Assembly: GCF_002860345.1 (NCBI RefSeq) | Contig: NZ_NMYC01000001.1 | Span: forward strand, 806,001 to 870,000 | Length of the DNA stretch: 64,000 nucleotides | Reading direction: 5' to 3' | From: Bifidobacterium anseris | Lineage (GTDB): Bacteria > Actinomycetota > Actinomycetes > Actinomycetales > Bifidobacteriaceae | Shown: positions 22,823 through 32,028 of the stretch, piece after piece | Layout of the letters: each line of letters starts with the position of its first letter | Position numbering within the stretch: the first letter of the stretch is position 1 | Position numbers and translations under genes: made by a program | Notes under the pieces: generated by a model | Database searches by the model: none | Seen by the model: only the letters and a program-made list of their open reading frames with translations | What the model was told of the DNA's origin: nothing

Positions 22823-24070
22823 ATGACGAAAATCGATTGTGCACTCGGCACCCCCAACGGCAAACATCCCACCCGCGCGCTCCTGCTCGGCTCCGGCGAG
22901 CTCGGCAAGGAGGTCGCGATCTCGCTGACGCGTCTCGGCGTGCGCGTCATCGCGGCCGATTCGTATGCGGACGCGCCGGCGCAGCAGGTCGCGCACGAGG
23001 CGCACGTCGTCGACATGGCGAACGCCGATGCGTTGCGCGCACTCATCGCCGACGTGCATCCGGACATCATCATCCCCGAGGTCGAGGCGATCGCGACGTC
23101 GGTGCTCGAAACGGCAGAGCACGACGGCGTGCGCATCGTGCCGAGCGCCAGAATCGCGGCGACGTGCATGGACCGCGAGGCGCTGCGCACGCTCGCCGCG
23201 CGCGAACTCGGACTGCCGACGACGACGTTCCGTTTCGCCGGCACCCTCGACGAACTCAGGCAGGCGGCCGACGCGATCGGCTATCCGTGCGTCGTCAAGC
23301 CGGTCATGAGCTCCTCCGGGCACGGCCAGTCGGTCGTGCGCGCCGCAGACGGCGTCGACGACGCGTGGACGGCGGCGCAGCAGGGACGCCGCGCGCACGA
23401 CGAAGGCGACGTCTCCCGCGTCATCGTCGAGCGTCTCGTCGACCTCGACTACGAACTGACGATGCTCACGGTCAGCTCGATCTCGGGCGTCGTCGTGTGC
23501 GAGCCGATCGGACAGCGGCAGCAGGACGGCGACTACCGCGACTCGTGGCAGCCGGCGAACGTGGCCGCCGACGTGCTCGAGGAGGCGCGCCGCATCGCGC
23601 ACGCCGTCGTCGAGGGACTCGTCGCGCGCGCCGGCACCGACACGGCGTGGGGCGTCTTCGGCGTCGAACTGTTCGTGCTCAAGGACGGCACCGTCCTGTT
23701 CAACGAGGTCTCGCCGCGGCCGCACGACACCGGCATGGTCACGATGATCAGCCAGCGGCTGAGCGAATTCGACCTGCATGCGCGCGCGATGCTCGGCGTG
23801 CCGGTCAAGGAAGGCCACGTCGCGCTCAACATCCCGAAGTACACGGCAGCCGCGAGCCATGCGATCGTCGTCGAGGGACACGGCGAGGCCGAATTCCACG
23901 ACCTCGACGAGGCGCTCGCGCAGCCGGGCGTCGACGTGCGCGTGTTCGCCAAGCCGAAGGTCGACGGTCACCGTCGCATGGGCGTCGCGCTCGCGCTCGG
24001 ACAGGACGTCGAGGAGGCGCGTATCCGCGCCGTCGAGACCGCGCAGGCGCTGCAGATCAGCATCGTGTGA
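22823..24070 (+). CDS. purT: Formate-dependent GAR transformylase (phosphoribosylglycinamide formyltransferase 2)
   Basis: ATP-grasp enzyme that uses formate and ATP to make formyl-GAR, step 3 of purine synthesis. The 415-residue protein aligns along its whole length with E. coli PurT: LLLGSGELGKEVAISL, YADAPAQQVAHEAHVVDM, VKPVMSSSGHGQS, QDGDYRDSWQP and FNEVSPRPHDTGMVT. An in-frame ATG at 22814 is an alternative start; neither has a good ribosome site. Divergent from the glycosyltransferase and followed by purC, consistent with a purine cluster fed by formate. Confidence 0.96.
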   Translation: MTKIDCALGTPNGKHPTRALLLGSGELGKEVAISLTRLGVRVIAADSYADAPAQQVAHEAHVVDMANADALRALIADVHPDIIIPEVEAIATSVLETAEHDGVRIVPSARIAATCMDREALRTLAARELGLPTTTFRFAGTLDELRQAADAIGYPCVVKPVMSSSGHGQSVVRAADGVDDAWTAAQQGRRAHDEGDVSRVIVERLVDLDYELTMLTVSSISGVVVCEPIGQRQQDGDYRDSWQPANVAADVLEEARRIAHAVVEGLVARAGTDTAWGVFGVELFVLKDGTVLFNEVSPRPHDTGMVTMISQRLSEFDLHARAMLGVPVKEGHVALNIPKYTAAASHAIVVEGHGEAEFHDLDEALAQPGVDVRVFAKPKVDGHRRMGVALALGQDVEEARIRAVETAQALQISIV

Positions 24071-24141
24071 GCCGCGCGCGGGCGCGCCCCGCACGTTGTT
24101 TGAAACGTGAGAAGGGACGCGCCCATGTTGCCGCCGCTTGC

Positions 24142-24147
24142 TAGGCT
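24142..24147 (+). promoter_or_regulatory. Putative purC -10 region (TTGCTAGGCT)
   Basis: TAGGCT preceded by TTGC. The same core TTGCTAGG recurs as TTGCTAGGGT upstream of purF (47538-47547). It is compatible with an extended -10 (TGC before the hexamer). No clear -35 is seen. Just before it, 24080-24124 can form a nested hairpin. Confidence 0.4.
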
Positions 24148-24205
24148 GAGGGCGTCAGTTCACAGCGTTCCATTCCTCTTATCCACGGAAGGCAGAAGCA
24201 ACACC

Positions 24206-24958
24206 ATGCAGAAGATGGACAAGCTCTACGAGGGCAAGGCCAAGAAACTGTACGCAACGGACGACCCGGACGTCCTGTGGGTCGAATACATGAACCAGGC
24301 GACCGCCGGCAACGGCGCGAAGAAGGCTCAGATTGAAGGCAAAGGCAGCCTCAACAACCGCATCACCTCGGTCCTCTTCGACCTGCTCAAGGCGCGCGGC
24401 GTGGACTCCCACTTCATCAAGCGCATCTCGGACACCGAGCAGCTCGTGCGCTCGATGGACATGTATCCGCTTGAGATCATTATGCGCAACACGGCGGCCG
24501 GTTCCTTCGCGAAGCGCTACGGCGTCGAGGAAGGCACGAAGCTCGAGCGCCCGATCCTCGAGTTCTGCTACAAGTCCGACGAACTCGGCGACCCCTTCAT
24601 CAACGACGACGGCATCGTCGCGCTCGGCCTGGCCTCCGACGAGGAGCTCGCCGAGATCTCGAAGCAGGCGCGCGCCGTCAACGACGCGCTGCTCGACATC
24701 TTCTCGAAGATCGACGTGCAGCTCGTCGATTTCAAGATCGAGGAAGGCAAGACCTCCGACGGCACGATCCTGCTCGCCGACGAGATCACGCCGGACACGT
24801 GCCGCCTGTGGGACCTGAAGGACGGCTCGGGACAGATCGAGCATCTCGACAAGGACCTGTTCCGCCGAGACCTGGGCAACATCATCCCCGCCTACGAGGA
24901 GATCTACGACCGCCTGACGGCACTCGCCGAGCAGGAAGGCATCGAACGCGCCGAATGA
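24206..24958 (+). CDS. purC: SAICAR synthetase
   Basis: Joins CAIR and aspartate to give SAICAR. The 250-residue protein begins [20 protein letters not shown], has [18 protein letters not shown], the [20 protein letters not shown] block and [14 protein letters not shown] near the C-terminus, all family signatures. The frame is open to 24107, but 24206 is preferred by homology. Followed at 157 bp by purL. Confidence 0.97.
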   Translation: MQKMDKLYEGKAKKLYATDDPDVLWVEYMNQATAGNGAKKAQIEGKGSLNNRITSVLFDLLKARGVDSHFIKRISDTEQLVRSMDMYPLEIIMRNTAAGSFAKRYGVEEGTKLERPILEFCYKSDELGDPFINDDGIVALGLASDEELAEISKQARAVNDALLDIFSKIDVQLVDFKIEEGKTSDGTILLADEITPDTCRLWDLKDGSGQIEHLDKDLFRRDLGNIIPAYEEIYDRLTALAEQEGIERAE

Positions 24959-25114
24959 CGCCGACGGCCCGCATCCGGCACCCACCGGATGCGGGCCGTT
25001 TTGCCGTCCCCGGCGGCGCGCCGCCTGTGGCCGCGTGCCCTTCATCCCCCAATTTCATTGCATTCCTACCCATTCCACCTGCAACCATCAGAGTCAAGAG
25101 AGCAAGGAAGAACC

Positions 25115-28100
25115 GTGGTTTTCCGCGTATATGTTGAAAAGAAGCCGGGCTTTGACGTCGAGGCCCAGCAGCTCACCCAGGAACTCAGGACGATTCTGGG
25201 CATCAAGCCGCTCGAACGGATCCGACTGATCAACCGCTACGATGTCGAAGGCATCGGCGAGGAGCTGTTCGGACAGGTCGTGCCGACCGTCTTCAGCGAG
25301 CCGCAGTCCGACGAGGTGTCCTTCGACCTTCCCGACTTCGGTGACGATGCCGTCTTCGCCGTCGAGTTCCTGCCCGGTCAGTTCGACCAGCGAGCCGACT
25401 CGGCGAGCGAATGCATCCAGCTCATCAGCCAGGGTGAACGGCCGACTGTGCGCTCGGCCACGCTCTACGCGCTCAAGGGCAACCTGAGCGCGCCGGACAT
25501 CGACGCAATCAAGAAGTACGTCATCAACCCGGTCGAAGCGCGCGAGGCGAGCCTCGCGACGCGCGACACGCTCGCGACGCAGATCCCGACGCCCGGCAAG
25601 GTCGAGGTCATCGACGGTTTCCGCGACATGGACGACGAGCAGCTCGAACGCTTCATCGACGACCGCGGGCTCGCGATGGACGTCGCCGACCTGCAGTTCT
25701 GCCGCGACTACTTCGTCGGCGAGGAACGCGACCCGACGATCACCGAGATCAAGGTCATCGACACGTACTGGTCCGATCACTGCCGCCACACGACCTTCGG
25801 CACGCAGCTCGACCATGTGACGATCGACGACGAGACCGTCCGGGGCGCCTTCGAACGCTACCTGAGGATGCGCGAGGAGCTCGGCCGCGGCGACCGTCCG
25901 GTGACGCTGATGGACATGGGCACGCTCGGTGCGAAGTGGCTCAAGGCGAACGGCATCCTGACGAACCTCGACGAATCCGAGGAGATCAACGCGTGCACCG
26001 TCAAGGTGAAGGTGGACGTCGACGGCGAGGACGAGGACTGGCTGTTCCTGTTCAAGAACGAGACGCACAACCATCCGACCGAGATCGAACCCTTCGGCGG
26101 CGCGGCGACCTGCATCGGCGGCTGCATCCGCGACCCGCTGTCGGGACGCTCCTACGTCTATCAGGCGATGCGTGTGACCGGCGCGGCCGATCCGCGCACA
26201 CCTATCGACGAGACGCTCGAAGGCAAGCTGCCGCAGCGCAAGCTCGTCACGACGGCCGCGCACGGCTACTCCTCCTACGGCAACCAGATCGGTCTGGCGA
26301 CCGGCCAGGTCGATGAGATCTACCATCCGGGATACGTCGCCAAGCGCATGGAGGTCGGCGCCGTCGTCGCGGCGACGCCCGCCGACCATGTGCGCCGCGA
26401 GACGCCGGCGCCCGGCGACCGCATCATCCTGCTCGGCGGCCGCACGGGACGTGATGGCATCGGCGGCGCGACCGGCTCGTCGAAGGCGCACAACGTCGAA
26501 TCGCTCGAACTCGACGGCGCCGAGGTGCAGAAAGGCAACGCGCCCGTCGAGCGCAAGCTGCAGCGCCTGTTCCGCCGCGGCGACGCGTGCCGCCTGATCA
26601 AGCGCTGCAACGACTTCGGCGCCGGCGGCGTCTCGGTCGCGGTCGGCGAGATCGCCGACGGCCTCGACGTCGACCTCAACCAGGTGCCGAAGAAGTACGA
26701 GGGCCTCGACGGCACCGAGCTCGCGATCTCCGAATCGCAGGAGCGCATGGCCGTCGACGTGGCCGCCGAGGACGTCGACGAGTTCCTCAGGTACGCCGCC
26801 GAGGAGAACCTCGAGGCGTCGGTCATCGCGACCGTCACCGAGGAGCCGCGCATGGTCATGCGCTGGAACGGCGACGCGATCGTCGACCTGTCGCGCGAGT
26901 TCCTCGCGTCGAACGGCGCCGACAAGCATCAGGACGCGCATGTGACCATGCAGGACGGCTACGTCACGCCGTTCAACGAGGGCACGCTCGCCGAACGCAT
27001 GGACACGATGCTCTCCGACGTCAACGTCGCCTCGAACAAGGGCCTGTCCGAGCGCTTCGACTCGACGATCGGCGCCGGCACCGTGCTGATGCCGTTCGGC
27101 GGCCGCACGCAGCTGACCGCGCCGATGGCGATGGTCGCCAAGCTCCCGGTGTTCGGGGAGACGACGACTGCGTCGGCGATGGCGTGGGGCTTCAACCCGT
27201 ACATCATGGAGAAGAACCAGTTCACCGGAGCCTACCTGTCCGTCGTCGAATCGCTCGCCAAGCTCGTGGCCGCCGGCTTCGAGCATGAGAAGGCGTATCT
27301 GAGCTTCCAGGAGTACTTCGAGAAGCTGCGCGACGAACCGGAACGCTGGGGCAAGCCGCTCGCGGCCGTGCTCGGCGCGCTGATGGCGCAGGTCGACCTC
27401 GGCGTCGGCGCGATCGGCGGCAAGGATTCGATGTCCGGATCCTTCGAGGACCTCGACGTGCCGCCGACGCTGATCTCCTTCGCCGTCGCCGTCGGCAACA
27501 TGAACCGCGCAACGAGCCCGGAGTTCAAGCAGGCCGGGCACCGCGTCGTGCGCATCGCGCCACGCTACCTCGCCGATGGCCTCACGCCGGACAAGGACGC
27601 GCTGCTCGAGGCGTTCCACGTCGTCGAGGAGCTCGTCGACTTCCATGACGCGCTCGCCGTGGCCACGCCGGGATACGGCGGTACCGCGGAGTCGCTGTTC
27701 CGCATGACACTCGGCAATCGGATCGGCGTCAGGCTCGACGACTCGATCACCGTCGACGACCTGTTCGCGCCGGCATACGGCTCCTTCATCGTCGAACTGA
27801 CCGATGACGCGAAGCTTCCGGCGACCTCGAACCTCGTCGAGATCGGCTTGATCGGTGAGACCACTGACGACTACGTCTTCCATGCGGCTAACGAGGATCT
27901 GCCGATGGCGCGGCTGCAGGAGACGTGGGAGCGCGGCCTCGAATCGGTGTTCCCGTATCGCACGCCGGCCGGCACCGAGAGCGAGCAGGTCGAGACGATC
28001 TCCTTCGAGACGGATCGTCGCGTGCAGTATTCGGGACCGAAGATCGCCAAGCCGCGCGTCGTCATCCCGGTGTTCCCCGGCAACAACTGCGAGTACGACA

Positions 28101-28846
28101 CAGCGGCCGCGTTCGAACGCGCGGGCGCCGAGGTGACGACGCTCATCGTCAACAACCTCACGCCGCAGGCCGTCGCCGACTCCGCTCAGGCGCTCGTCGA
28201 CGAGATCGGCCGCAGCCAGATCGTCATGATCCCCGGTGGTTTCTCGGGCGGCGACGAACCGGACGGTTCGGCGAAGTTCATCACGGCATTCTTCCGCGCG
28301 CCGGCCGTCACCGAGGCGGTGCGCGACCTGCTCAAGAACCGCGACGGCCTGATGCTCGGCATCTGCAACGGCTTCCAGGCGCTCATCAAGCTCGGCCTCG
28401 TGCCCTTCGGCGACATCGTGCCGATGACCGACGCGTGCCCGACGCTCACGTTCAACGAGATCGGACGTCACCAGAGCCGTCTGGTGCGCACACGCGTCGC
28501 GTCAAACCTTTCTCCGTGGCTTGCGAAGACCGAGGTCGGCGATGTGCACACCGTCGCGATCTCGCATGGTGAAGGCCGTTTCGTCGCATCTCCCGATATG
28601 CTCGCGCAGCTCGCCACGAACGGCCAGATCGCCACGCAGTACGTGGACGAGGACGGCGTGCCGAGCATGGACCTGTCGGTCAACCCGAACGGTTCGTTGC
28701 TCGCCGTGGAGGGCATCACGAGCCCTGACGGCCGTGTCTTCGGCAAGATGGGCCATTCGGAGCGTTCCGGCAACGGCCTGTATCTCAACGTGCCGGGCAA
28801 CACCTACCAGCCGATCTTCGAAGCCGGCGTCGAGTACTTCGGCTGA
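25115..28846 (+). CDS. purL: Phosphoribosylformylglycinamidine synthase, fused single-chain form
   Basis: Converts FGAR and glutamine to FGAM. At 1243 residues this is the fused form: an N-terminal PurS-like segment (VFRVYVEKKPGFDVEAQQLT), two PurM-like ATP-binding halves (FKNETHNHPTEIEPFGGAAT), and a C-terminal glutamine amidotransferase with nucleophile Cys in LGICNGFQAL and SHGEGRF. It does not need separate purS and purQ genes. The start is GTG 25115, with AAGGAAG four bases upstream; longer in-frame ATG starts would add unconserved sequence. A huge antisense open frame across it is a codon-bias shadow. Confidence 0.97.
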   Translation: MVFRVYVEKKPGFDVEAQQLTQELRTILGIKPLERIRLINRYDVEGIGEELFGQVVPTVFSEPQSDEVSFDLPDFGDDAVFAVEFLPGQFDQRADSASECIQLISQGERPTVRSATLYALKGNLSAPDIDAIKKYVINPVEAREASLATRDTLATQIPTPGKVEVIDGFRDMDDEQLERFIDDRGLAMDVADLQFCRDYFVGEERDPTITEIKVIDTYWSDHCRHTTFGTQLDHVTIDDETVRGAFERYLRMREELGRGDRPVTLMDMGTLGAKWLKANGILTNLDESEEINACTVKVKVDVDGEDEDWLFLFKNETHNHPTEIEPFGGAATCIGGCIRDPLSGRSYVYQAMRVTGAADPRTPIDETLEGKLPQRKLVTTAAHGYSSYGNQIGLATGQVDEIYHPGYVAKRMEVGAVVAATPADHVRRETPAPGDRIILLGGRTGRDGIGGATGSSKAHNVESLELDGAEVQKGNAPVERKLQRLFRRGDACRLIKRCNDFGAGGVSVAVGEIADGLDVDLNQVPKKYEGLDGTELAISESQERMAVDVAAEDVDEFLRYAAEENLEASVIATVTEEPRMVMRWNGDAIVDLSREFLASNGADKHQDAHVTMQDGYVTPFNEGTLAERMDTMLSDVNVASNKGLSERFDSTIGAGTVLMPFGGRTQLTAPMAMVAKLPVFGETTTASAMAWGFNPYIMEKNQFTGAYLSVVESLAKLVAAGFEHEKAYLSFQEYFEKLRDEPERWGKPLAAVLGALMAQVDLGVGAIGGKDSMSGSFEDLDVPPTLISFAVAVGNMNRATSPEFKQAGHRVVRIAPRYLADGLTPDKDALLEAFHVVEELVDFHDALAVATPGYGGTAESLFRMTLGNRIGVRLDDSITVDDLFAPAYGSFIVELTDDAKLPATSNLVEIGLIGETTDDYVFHAANEDLPMARLQETWERGLESVFPYRTPAGTESEQVETISFETDRRVQYSGPKIAKPRVVIPVFPGNNCEYDTAAAFERAGAEVTTLIVNNLTPQAVADSAQALVDEIGRSQIVMIPGGFSGGDEPDGSAKFITAFFRAPAVTEAVRDLLKNRDGLMLGICNGFQALIKLGLVPFGDIVPMTDACPTLTFNEIGRHQSRLVRTRVASNLSPWLAKTEVGDVHTVAISHGEGRFVASPDMLAQLATNGQIATQYVDEDGVPSMDLSVNPNGSLLAVEGITSPDGRVFGKMGHSERSGNGLYLNVPGNTYQPIFEAGVEYFG

Positions 28847-28870
28847 GACGGCGTTCGGCGAACGTCTGGG

Positions 28871-28900
28871 CGGCCCCGCGGAATTCGTTCCGCGGGGCCG
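28871..28900 (+). terminator. Terminator of purL
   Basis: Thirteen-bp perfect stem (28871-28883 with 28888-28900) with a TTCG loop, 24 bp past the purL stop, followed by a short TTCCC. Confidence 0.7.
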
Positions 28901-28954
28901 TTCCCATAAGGAGCAGCTGCGTGTGGATACGCAGCTATAAGTAAGGAGGAGCTC

Positions 28955-29497
28955 ATGAGCTTTGCCTCTTCGCAGCCGCGTCCCATGCGGCGCGCCGAGC
29001 GCGAGGTGACCGATCCGGCGCAGATCGAGCAAATCCTGCGCGACTGCGATGACATGCGCGTCGCCTATCAGGATGCGCAGGGATTGACGATCGTGCCGGT
29101 CAACTTCGCATACACGGCCGATTTCGGGACCACACCGCACCGGCTCACGTTGTTCGCGCATTCGGCGGTCGAGGGGCGCAAGATCGACGCGATCCGCGCC
29201 GCCGGCAACGCGCTGCCGGTCGCGTTCGAAATGGACTGTGACACACGGATTCACACCGGTCACACGCCCTGCGCGACGACGACGGAGTTCCGTTCGCTCG
29301 TCGGCACCGGCACGGCGAGTCTGGTCGACGACGTTGAGGAGAAGATCGCCGCGTTGCGCCTGCTGCTCGAGCAGTGCGCCGGCATGCCCGACGCGCCGCT
29401 GCTCCCCCGTCAGGTGAGCAAGGTGGCCGTGTGGCGCATCGATGCCATCGACTTCAAGGCCAAGCACCATCCTGCACCGGCCCGGCACCGCGACTAG
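28955..29497 (+). CDS. NimA-like flavin-binding protein (pyridoxamine 5'-phosphate oxidase fold)
   Basis: 180 residues with a split-barrel flavin-binding pattern: MRRAEREVTDPAQIEQIL, LTIVPVNFAYTADFG, LFAHSAVEGRKIDAIRAAG, VAFEMDCDTRIHTG and the late SLVGTGTASLVDD. This resembles the NimA/5-nitroimidazole reductase group and other small PNPOx-like proteins; members often reduce or bind flavin and heme, but actual substrate is unknown. AAGGAGG lies six bases before the ATG. It follows purL's terminator and is likely its own unit. Confidence 0.82.
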   Translation: MSFASSQPRPMRRAEREVTDPAQIEQILRDCDDMRVAYQDAQGLTIVPVNFAYTADFGTTPHRLTLFAHSAVEGRKIDAIRAAGNALPVAFEMDCDTRIHTGHTPCATTTEFRSLVGTGTASLVDDVEEKIAALRLLLEQCAGMPDAPLLPRQVSKVAVWRIDAIDFKAKHHPAPARHRD

Positions 29498-29499
29498 CG

Positions 29500-29647
29500 C
29501 CCCTATCTGCGATTTTAGGGTGGGCACCTCCGGAGACTTGACCGATATTCGTGCGCTTCCTATCGCTTTTGTGTGCATATGGTAGGTTCAAGGGGTATCC
29601 GAGCAGAGGTCTTCAAAACAGCACCACCCCAAAATCGCAGATAGGGC
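29500..29647. repeat. 148-bp element with 23-24-bp terminal inverted repeats (MITE-like)
   Basis: GCCCTATCTGCGATTTT at 29500-29516 continues AGGGTGG; its reverse complement, with one mismatch, is at 29624-29647 (CCACCCCAAAATCGCAG...). The two arms enclose about 100 bp without a recognisable gene. No obvious target duplication flanks it. It could be a small non-autonomous mobile element or a very long-armed hairpin. Confidence 0.65.
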
Positions 29648-29708
29648 CACAACACCCATGCGCCATCACTCCATACGATGGGTCGACCATCCAACCGCAA
29701 CCACCCAA

Positions 29709-29936
29709 CCGCATAGCTCGATTGTTTGCCTGGACAACCGAGCTATGCGGCCACGGTGGCATCCAGCGGGGAATGCGCATGGGCAGAATGAGCGGTCGCA
29801 TGCGGATCTGAGACAATATGTGCGCATAACCGCCAATCATGTGCAAATATGTGCGCATACGATGATCCAAGCCGAGATAGCCTCCTTCCCTGCGGCGCAT
29901 ATCTCGTTTTTTCATATGAATTACCGAGATATGCGT
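29709..29936. repeat. Cluster of related palindromes with CGCAT...ATGCG arms
   Basis: Two 42-base hairpins share design: 29709-29750 (12-bp arms, 18-base loop) and 29895-29936 (11-12-bp arms, 18-base loop); both have arms of the form CGCATA(G/T)CTCG and a T-rich then AC-ending loop. A third weaker one is 29776-29804 (CGCATG...CATGCG, 17-base loop). Between them AATATGTGCGCATA occurs twice, 31 bp apart (29815, 29846). Several short open frames here are translations of the repeats. No gene is supported between 29498 and 30114. Confidence 0.7.
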
Positions 29937-30051
29937 CCGACCTTGGCTGGTTCGGCAGGCGACATGAATCAATGCCGCCGATCATACCCAAGCACCATTC
30001 CGCGCCGGCTATGCCCCGACTGCCCTCCTCCTCGCCTTTCATAACGAACGC

Positions 30052-30083
30052 GGGCCCGCGCACCCAACCGGATGCGCGGGCCC
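30052..30083 (-). terminator. Terminator of the SPFH operon
   Basis: Perfect 11-bp stem (30052-30062 with 30073-30083), 31 bp past the SPFH gene's stop on the minus strand. No long T tract. Confidence 0.65.
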
Positions 30084-30114
30084 ATCTCCGTCAGCGGAGA
30101 CCAGCGGATCGTAT

Positions 30115-31341
30115 CTACAATCCCAGGATCTGCTTCTTCTTGAGGTTGAACTCCTCCTGCGTGAGGATGCCGGCGTCAAGCAGTTCCTTGAGGTTCTTCA
30201 GCGCCTCCATCTGCTCGGACAGCGACATCGACGACTGCGCGGACGGCTGCGCAGAACCGCTCTGCGCCGCCGCGTCGGACTGCGCAGCCGACGTCGTCAC
30301 CGCGGCGTTCGCCGAATTGACGAGCTGCCCCATCTGCTGCCCGGGCATCGCGCCGGTCATCGGGTTGACGCCCTGTGCGAAGCCGACGCCGAGCATCATG
30401 CCGCCCATATCGCCGAATCCGTTGTCCTGCACGCCCTGGGCGATCTTCTGCTGCGCCGCGATGTTCGACGCCTGCTGCGAGACGTTCTCGTATGCGGTCA
30501 CGTTCATGCGGTTCGCCGCGTACTGCTTAACGAGTTCGCGCGATTCCGGCGTGAACTCGATGCTTTCGATGCCGATACCGGCCAGATGGATGCCGAAGCG
30601 CGACTCCCACGTGCCGGCGTTCGCCGCGTCCGCCGAGATCGCCTGTGCGATCGCGTTCGCTTGGCTCGGCAGTTCGGAGATGCGGTATTCGTTCGACAGC
30701 GAATTGAGCGCGACCGAGAACGACTGCATGAATTCGCTCAGCAGCTGCGATTTCGTCTTCGGCTCGTCGAAGCTGATGTAGTCGACGTTCGGCGGCACGA
30801 ACTGTCGGATGAAGGCGGTCGGGTTCGTGATGCGCAGCGACATCATGCCGCGTGCACGGATGTCCAGATCGGTGTCGTAGAACCTGTCGTGGTACATCAG
30901 CGGCGCCGGCGTGCCGAATTTGAGGCCGCGGATCTCGCGCAGGTTGACGAAGGCGACGCGCTTGTTCGCCACTGGCTCGCCGCCGTACTTGAAGCGTTCG
31001 CCGATCTGACCGAAGATCGACTTGCCGATGCCGTCGCCGGCGAAGACGCTGTCGGTGCCGCCGGTGCGGTATTCATAGCCGCCCGATTCGGTGATGATGT
31101 TCTCGATGCCCGACTGGTCGAAGATGAACGCGGCCGTGTTCTCCGGCACGTAGATGCGTGACCCATTGGAGATCACCGCGTCCGAATGCCGCGTGTTCGA
31201 GCCGCGCCCGCGGTTCGTCTCCTGGTAGACGCCCGGCATCAGCGCCGCATGCTCGTCGAAGCGGTCCACGGTGATGATGTCGAGCCACTGGTCGGCGAAG
31301 GTGCCGCCCAACGCCCCGGTGAATGCCCTGATTAACGCCAT
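30115..31341 (-). CDS. SPFH-domain protein with C-terminal SHOCT motif
   Basis: 408-residue SPFH/Band-7-type protein of the YdjI/'virion core'-like group: MALIRAFTGALGGTFADQWL at the start, PENTAAFIFDQSGIENIITE, FGTPAPLMYHDRFYDTDLDI and ISELPSQANAIAQ. The C-terminus (about residues 374-408) is a SHOCT motif, LSEQMEALKNLKELLDAGIL, usually an oligomerisation or membrane-partner module. A Gln/Ala/Ser-rich linker precedes it. Such proteins form membrane-associated scaffolds; no enzymatic role is implied. Last gene of a six-gene operon, 35 bp after the zinc-ribbon gene. Confidence 0.85.
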   Translation of the reverse strand: MALIRAFTGALGGTFADQWLDIITVDRFDEHAALMPGVYQETNRGRGSNTRHSDAVISNGSRIYVPENTAAFIFDQSGIENIITESGGYEYRTGGTDSVFAGDGIGKSIFGQIGERFKYGGEPVANKRVAFVNLREIRGLKFGTPAPLMYHDRFYDTDLDIRARGMMSLRITNPTAFIRQFVPPNVDYISFDEPKTKSQLLSEFMQSFSVALNSLSNEYRISELPSQANAIAQAISADAANAGTWESRFGIHLAGIGIESIEFTPESRELVKQYAANRMNVTAYENVSQQASNIAAQQKIAQGVQDNGFGDMGGMMLGVGFAQGVNPMTGAMPGQQMGQLVNSANAAVTTSAAQSDAAAQSGSAQPSAQSSMSLSEQMEALKNLKELLDAGILTQEEFNLKKKQILGL

Positions 31342-31376
31342 AGCTGCCTACTTTCTGAAGTTCCCGTGGATATGGT

Positions 31377-31954
31377 TTAGAGGTGTTCGTTCCTGCCGCA
31401 GTATTCGCATGTGACCGACGCGCCTTCGGTGCCGTGCAGCGCGGCCCGCAACCGAAGCAGGTTTTCGACACCGTCTTCGCAGCCTTCGGCTTAGTCAGGC
31501 CGCTCATGTTGAACGCCTCCGCCATCTCCTTGGTCGCGCCGCTCAACGCGCTGGCGATGCCGCTAATGAACGTCTTCGGCGCACCGACGATGTCCTCATC
31601 GCTGCCGGTGATCTCCTTGTTGATACCGTTCGCGAGCTTCATGAGATCCGTATGGGACTCCATACGCAGTTCGATCTTCCCTTTGCGTAGCAGAATGTCG
31701 CATTGGTGGTTGTCGCCTTTGTCGATGATGAGCTGTGGCTTGCCGTTCACCACCTTGATATCGCGCAGCGCCCACGAGAACGTGTGGTCGATGTCCTTGC
31801 CGAACATCTTGATCTGCGTGTACGTGAACACGAGACTCATGTTGGTCAACGTCAGTTCTCCGCGCTCGAAGCCCTTGAAATCGGGGCTTTCGCAACCGAC
31901 GCCGTCAAACTGCGCGATGATGCCTTCATTCGGCAGCAGATCGATGCTGTGCAT
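31377..31954 (-). pseudogene. Zinc-ribbon protein gene with a frameshift before the second CxxC
   Basis: An N-terminal PH-like or GRAM-like domain (ELTLTNMSLVFTYTQIKMFG, HQCDILLRKGKIELRM) is followed by the first zinc knuckle TCFGCG. Reading on in frame gives PRCTAPKARR and runs into the SPFH gene. One base earlier, another frame gives AALHGTEGASVTCEYCGRNE and a stop at 31377-31379, exactly the missing half of a CxxC-CxxC ribbon. The break is at the GGG run (complement of 31445-31447): loss of one G explains it. The intact product would be 192 residues. AGGAGGGAC precedes the ATG. A sequencing error cannot be excluded. Confidence 0.8.
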
Positions 31955-32028
31955 ATCTGTCCCTCCTCACTTCCTTGTGGAATGTGCTTCTCTCAGCTAA
32001 ATTCACCGTACCAGAGCGGCCTTAGCTG

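Noticed and set aside
22725-23244. Longer N-terminus of the glycosyltransferase reaching into purT
   Set aside because: The extension is antisense to purT, Ala/Ser/Thr/Met-rich and unlike GT4 proteins.
25094-28471. 1125-codon antisense frame over purL
   Set aside because: Codon-bias shadow; purL is well conserved.
29613-29972. 119-codon minus frame and overlapping plus frames in the repeat-rich region
   Set aside because: Each translates the palindromes (e.g. repeated HSSIV...NRAMRP-like peptides); no ribosome sites, no consistent codon bias.
31430-31460. Programmed -1 frameshift in the zinc-ribbon gene
   Set aside because: No slippery heptamer pattern, no downstream pseudoknot apparent; a lost G is simpler.
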